Assembly: GCF_945957355.1 (NCBI RefSeq)
Contig: NZ_CAMFKM010000011.1
Coordinates: 62,001-126,000, forward strand
DNA length: 64,000 bases
Direction: 5' to 3'
From: an uncultured Reyranella sp.
GTDB taxonomy: Bacteria; Pseudomonadota; Alphaproteobacteria; Reyranellales; Reyranellaceae
Shown: positions 60,769-64,000 of the stretch, one piece after another
Numbering within the stretch: position 1 is the stretch's first letter
Layout of the letters: every line of letters begins with the position of its first letter
The notes under the pieces: generated by a model
Seen by the model: the letters and a program-made list of their open reading frames with translations, nothing else
The model's database searches: none
What the model was told of the DNA's origin: nothing
Made by a program: the position numbers and the translations under genes

Positions 60769-62994
60769 CTAGATCACGATTCTTATCTCTGTCACGCATT
60801 CTTCGCGTGATTTTATCGTGCCGATGTGAGTCATGTGGTCGCTGAGCGACGCTTCGGCGGGCAGTGACGCAAGCAATCCACCCGCGGTTTGCGGATCGAA
60901 CAGCAGTGGAATCTTCGCATGACCGGACGCGCGGTCCATACCGTCGATGAGATGACGCGTGCGTAGATTCGCAGGCTGCAACGAACTCGCGAAGCCCTGT
61001 GCGAACAGTTCGATCGCACCAGGCAGCACCGGCAGTGCATCGAGATGCAGGTCGACCATCACGTTGCCGCTGGCGCGTATCATCTCGATGAGATGGCCAG
61101 CCAGGCCGAAGCCTGTCACGTCGGTGCAGGCATGTGCGCCCGCCGCCACCAATGCACGTGCAGCGTCGCCCGAGGGCGTCCGCATCGAGGCGAGCGCGCT
61201 TTCGATCCAGCGCGCCTTCGCCATGCCGCGCATTGCAGCAGCGAAGATCACGCCAGTGCCGAGTGGCTTGGTCAGCACCAGCCTGTCGCCCGGCTTCAGT
61301 CCGCCCTTGCGCAAGGCCTGGGAGGCGACGACGAGACCGTTCACCGAGAAGCCCAGCGCCGCCTCCGGGCCCTCGCCGGAATGGCCGCCGATCAGTGCAC
61401 AGCCGGCATTGTCGAGGATTCGCCGCGCGCCAGACAGCATCTGGAATAGGTCTTCCTCCATCAGCCGCTCCGCCGCCGCCGGCACGACCGCCAATGCGAG
61501 CGCGCTGTGCGGCTTTGCTCCCATCGCCCAGACGTCGCCCAGCGCATGAACGGCGGCGATCTCGCCGAAGGCAAAGGGATCGCCGATGAAGGTACGGAAG
61601 AAGTCGACCGATTGCACCAGAGCCTGGCCCGGCGGCACCTCGATCATCGCCGCGTCGTCGAGGGCGTCGAGGCCGATCGTGACGTTGGCGGCGGGCGAGG
61701 GGCCGAGGCGCGCCAGCACGCGATCGAGCACACCGGCACCGACTTTGGCGCCGCAACCGCCGCAACGCATACCGATGTCGGCCAGCAGGCGTCTCGCCTC
61801 GGCATCGGCCAGCGCCGGATCAGGCGGCGCGGCCCGTGCGGCCGTGTCCATCGGCGTCGCCGGGGGATCGCGATACATGCGCATCCACTTGCGATCGATA
61901 TGGTCCTTCCAACGCCAAACCCAGCCGCCTTCAAGGGCCCACGCGCCGCGCGTCGCTACCGCATTGCCGTCGCCGGTACCGAGAATCGAGAGATAGCGGC
62001 GCTGCGGCGCAAAGGGCTGCGGCGGCTGGCCCAGCAAGGCACGGCGCAGGTTGGCGGCGAGCGGTGGGCCGTGGCGCACCGCGAAGACGCCGGCCTTGGG
62101 ACGCGGATGTTCGGTCACGCTCGCGCAGTCGCCGGCGGCGAATACCAGTGGATCGCCGCTCGAGGCCAGGGTCGGTTCGACCGCGAAGAAGCCGCGCCGG
62201 TCGAGCGGCAGGCCGGTCCCGCCGAACCAAGCGGCGGCGCTGGCCTGCGTCACCACGAACACATCGTCGACCGGCAGGCACTCGCCGGTCTCGAGATGGA
62301 CGGCGTCGGCATCGATGCGTGTCGCGGCCGTGTTCTCCAGAAGTCGCACGCCGCGGCGCGCGAAGTTGGCACGCATGCGCTGCCGCGCCGCCGCTGCCTG
62401 GCCCGACAGGATCTCGCCCTTGGTGACGAGCGTGACGGAGACCTCGGCGTTGCGGGCAACGGCGCGCAGCCGATGATCCATGGCCAGTGCCAGTTCGACA
62501 CCGCCCGCGCCACCGCCGATCACGGCGATGCGCAGTGCGCCCTGCCAGTCCTTCGCCCGTTCGAGGAAGCCCAGCCAGCGGCGGCCGAACTCGGCGATGG
62601 GCTTCACCGGCGTCGCATGCTCGGCCGCGCCGGGGATCGCCTCCATGCTGGGCGAGGAGCCGACGTCGAGCGACGCGAGATCGTAGGAGATGGGCGGCCG
62701 GTCCTTCAGCAGAACCTGCCGGTTCGCGCGATCGAGACCGATCGCTTCGGCATGGATCAGGCGCGCGCCGGTCCAGGCGCAGAGCCGCGCGAGGTCGATG
62801 TGGCACTCGTCGAAGGAATAGGCGCCGGCCACGAAGCCCGGGATCATGCCGGAATAGGGCGTCTCGATGTCCCGTCCGATCACGGTGAGCCGCACACCCG
62901 GCATCGGCTTCATGCCGAAGCTCATGGCGACATGGACATGCGAATGGCCGCCGCCCACGAGCACGAGATCCTTGAGGAGGGGCGCGGGTTGCAT
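60769..62994 (-). CDS. selD: FAD-dependent oxidoreductase-SelD fusion
   Basis: 741 aa from ATG 62994. The N-terminal part (about 1-370) is a pyridine nucleotide-disulfide/NDH-type flavoprotein with LVLVGGGHSHVHVAMSFGM and a second nucleotide motif IAVIGGGAGGVELALAM. The C-terminal part is selenophosphate synthetase, which makes selenophosphate from selenide and ATP: GMRCGGCGAKVG holds the catalytic cysteine (C411 or C414) and lysine K417, then VQSVDFFRTFIGDPF and the ATP-binding IGGHSGEGPEAALG. The same N-SelD fusion is known in other bacteria. No selenocysteine or selenouridine gene adjoins. Confidence 0.92.
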   Translation of the reverse strand: MQPAPLLKDLVLVGGGHSHVHVAMSFGMKPMPGVRLTVIGRDIETPYSGMIPGFVAGAYSFDECHIDLARLCAWTGARLIHAEAIGLDRANRQVLLKDRPPISYDLASLDVGSSPSMEAIPGAAEHATPVKPIAEFGRRWLGFLERAKDWQGALRIAVIGGGAGGVELALAMDHRLRAVARNAEVSVTLVTKGEILSGQAAAARQRMRANFARRGVRLLENTAATRIDADAVHLETGECLPVDDVFVVTQASAAAWFGGTGLPLDRRGFFAVEPTLASSGDPLVFAAGDCASVTEHPRPKAGVFAVRHGPPLAANLRRALLGQPPQPFAPQRRYLSILGTGDGNAVATRGAWALEGGWVWRWKDHIDRKWMRMYRDPPATPMDTAARAAPPDPALADAEARRLLADIGMRCGGCGAKVGAGVLDRVLARLGPSPAANVTIGLDALDDAAMIEVPPGQALVQSVDFFRTFIGDPFAFGEIAAVHALGDVWAMGAKPHSALALAVVPAAAERLMEEDLFQMLSGARRILDNAGCALIGGHSGEGPEAALGFSVNGLVVASQALRKGGLKPGDRLVLTKPLGTGVIFAAAMRGMAKARWIESALASMRTPSGDAARALVAAGAHACTDVTGFGLAGHLIEMIRASGNVMVDLHLDALPVLPGAIELFAQGFASSLQPANLRTRHLIDGMDRASGHAKIPLLFDPQTAGGLLASLPAEASLSDHMTHIGTIKSREECVTEIRIVI

Positions 62995-63257
62995 CGTCTC
63001 TTTCCCTTGGCAGGCTGTTGAAACAGGCCTTTCAGAAGTACCGGCGAGCAACATTATTGCGCCGGCGGTCACCACTACACAGAATTCGGGGGCTGTGACA
63101 CTCGTTTCATTTGTTTCGTTTATTTCATTTGTTGCGTTTATTCGCCGTGAGTCCGACTTTTCCCGCGCTGCAATCTATTAGTGGTACTCGAATAAATTGT
63201 AATGTATATCAATTGATTAGGGGAGTTCCTTCCCCTGATTTCGGAGCTACCCCCTGC
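62995..63257. other. Divergent intergenic region with repeats
   Basis: 263 bp between the start of the SelD fusion (minus) and the membrane-protein gene at 63258 (plus). It should carry both promoters. It contains a tract of 9-bp repeats (63104-63139, listed separately) followed by an AT-rich section (63170-63220) that could host a promoter. Confidence 0.4.
63104..63139. repeat. Tandem 9-bp repeats, inverted relative to those at 36.4 kb
   Basis: Four head-to-tail units, GTTTCATTT, GTTTCGTTT, ATTTCATTT, GTTGCGTTT. Read on the minus strand they fit AAAYGAAAY, the same unit as at 36412-36452. They lie in the control region between selD and a membrane gene. Confidence 0.7.
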
Positions 63258-64000
63258 ATGGCCGTCACTTCCGGCCTCACGGTTTCCCCTGATGTTCCCG
63301 AGGACGAGTCCGCGCGCGCCGCACAACCGCGTTCGGCTTGGTCGCTGTCCTGGCCGCTGGTGCTGGGACTGCTCCTCTTCATCTGTCTCGCCAACGGCAG
63401 CGGCCTGCCGCTCCTGGCCGATCCCGACACGCACTGGCACATCGCGGTCGGAAACTGGATGCTGGCCAAGGGCGCGGTGCCGACGGTCGATCCGTTCTCC
63501 TTTTCCTTCGCGGGCCAGCCGTGGATTGCCAAGGAGTGGCTGTCGCAGCTCCTGATGGCGGTCGCATTCAAGCTCGGCGGTTGGGGCGGCGTCACCGTGC
63601 TGGCCGCGGGCGCGCTCGCCGTCTCGTTCGCGATGATGCTGCGGTTCCTGTTGCGGGATCTGCGACCCTTGCCGGCCGCGGTGTTCGTGCTGGCCGCCAT
63701 TGCGATGACCCTGCCGCACTTCCTCGCGCGCCCGGCCGTGCTCGCCTTTCCGTTCATGCTGCTCTGGATGGCGGGCCTCGTACGCGCCGTCGAGGAGCGC
63801 CGGGCGCCTGCGCCGGCGCTGCTGCTCGTCATGCTGCTCTGGGTCAACCTGCACGGCAGCTTCATCATGGGCCTGCTGCTGGGCGTCGCCTTCGCGGTCG
63901 AGGCGGTAACCGGGGCGCGCGACACCGCGGAGCGCAAGGCCCTGTTGTCCGGCTGGGCAAAGTTCGGCGCGGCCTCGTTCCTCGCGGCCTGCATCACGCC
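63258..64000 (+). CDS. Multi-TM membrane protein, GT-C-like, runs off the window
   Basis: At least 247 aa from ATG 63258, open to the window end. A polar N-terminus is followed by many hydrophobic helices (LSWPLVLGLLLFICLANG, AAVFVLAAIAMTLPHFLA, LLLVMLLWVNLHGSF). A DPDTHWHIAVGNWML segment (55-69) is a conserved acidic/aromatic loop of GT-C-type glycosyltransferase-like membrane proteins. I infer polymer or glycan processing in the envelope, with only moderate confidence as the C-terminal part is missing. Confidence 0.6.
   Translation, partial: MAVTSGLTVSPDVPEDESARAAQPRSAWSLSWPLVLGLLLFICLANGSGLPLLADPDTHWHIAVGNWMLAKGAVPTVDPFSFSFAGQPWIAKEWLSQLLMAVAFKLGGWGGVTVLAAGALAVSFAMMLRFLLRDLRPLPAAVFVLAAIAMTLPHFLARPAVLAFPFMLLWMAGLVRAVEERRAPAPALLLVMLLWVNLHGSFIMGLLLGVAFAVEAVTGARDTAERKALLSGWAKFGAASFLAACIT

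Noticed and set aside
1..64000. CRISPR arrays, tRNA/rRNA genes, insertion sequences
   Set aside because: No regularly spaced repeats, no cloverleaf-like or rRNA sequence and no transposase was recognised by eye.

Overview
The window looks like chromosomal DNA of a high-GC alphaproteobacterium, probably an environmental Rhodospirillales or Hyphomicrobiales (Reyranella-like) species. This is inferred from gene content (TonB receptor, GlxA/AraC regulator, dipeptide-type ABC cluster, DMGDH/CobW, SelD fusion, FkbM methyltransferases) and uniformly high GC. No rRNA or tRNA gene, CRISPR array or insertion sequence was recognised.

Layout. 0-10 kb: M48 lipoprotein peptidase, nitroreductase, a TonB receptor flanked by an exported DJ-1/PfpI protein and a DUF2946 protein, TauE/SafE permease, AhpD-like protein, a lipoprotein, a hotdog thioesterase and an HpcH/HpaI aldolase. 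10-20 kb: a stress-type region of many small unknown genes around a large-subunit catalase, a hemerythrin, an isochorismatase-like hydrolase, an EF-hand protein and a glycine-zipper stress protein, plus a decayed DUF6328 gene and an FkbM methyltransferase. 19.9-21.3 kb: a leuC without leuD. 21.3-34.9 kb: a one-strand, tightly coupled T7/BPP-1-like virion cassette (large terminase, portal, scaffold, capsid, decoration-type proteins, endolysin, GTA-type holin, tail tubular A and B, gp13-like, gp14-like) with no visible integrase, repressor, replication gene, small terminase, gp15/gp16 or tail fibre. It is followed by a second FkbM methyltransferase.

36.6-50 kb: a minus-strand, overlapping operon (amidohydrolase, CobW GTPase, dimethylglycine-dehydrogenase-like flavoenzyme) faces a plus-strand GlxA-type regulator, a five-gene dipeptide-type ABC importer and a class III aminotransferase. 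Together they look like uptake and breakdown of an amino or N-methyl compound. 50-54 kb: exported MsrB and MsrA, a cupin, a small exported protein, LysR and XRE regulators. 54-64 kb: asd with a threonine-rich leader ORF and terminator (candidate attenuator), a TauD-family dioxygenase, DnaJ-domain protein, cinA with enoyl-CoA hydratase, an RraA-like protein, OsmC, a lysine-rich small protein, an FAD-SelD fusion, and the start of a membrane protein that runs off the window.

The strongest candidates for something undescribed are the asd leader (55.0-55.2 kb) and the integrase-less podoviral cassette (21.3-34.9 kb), which could be a domesticated or gene-transfer-agent-like particle or a defective prophage. 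Functions come from motif and family recognition by eye; nothing was checked by database search.
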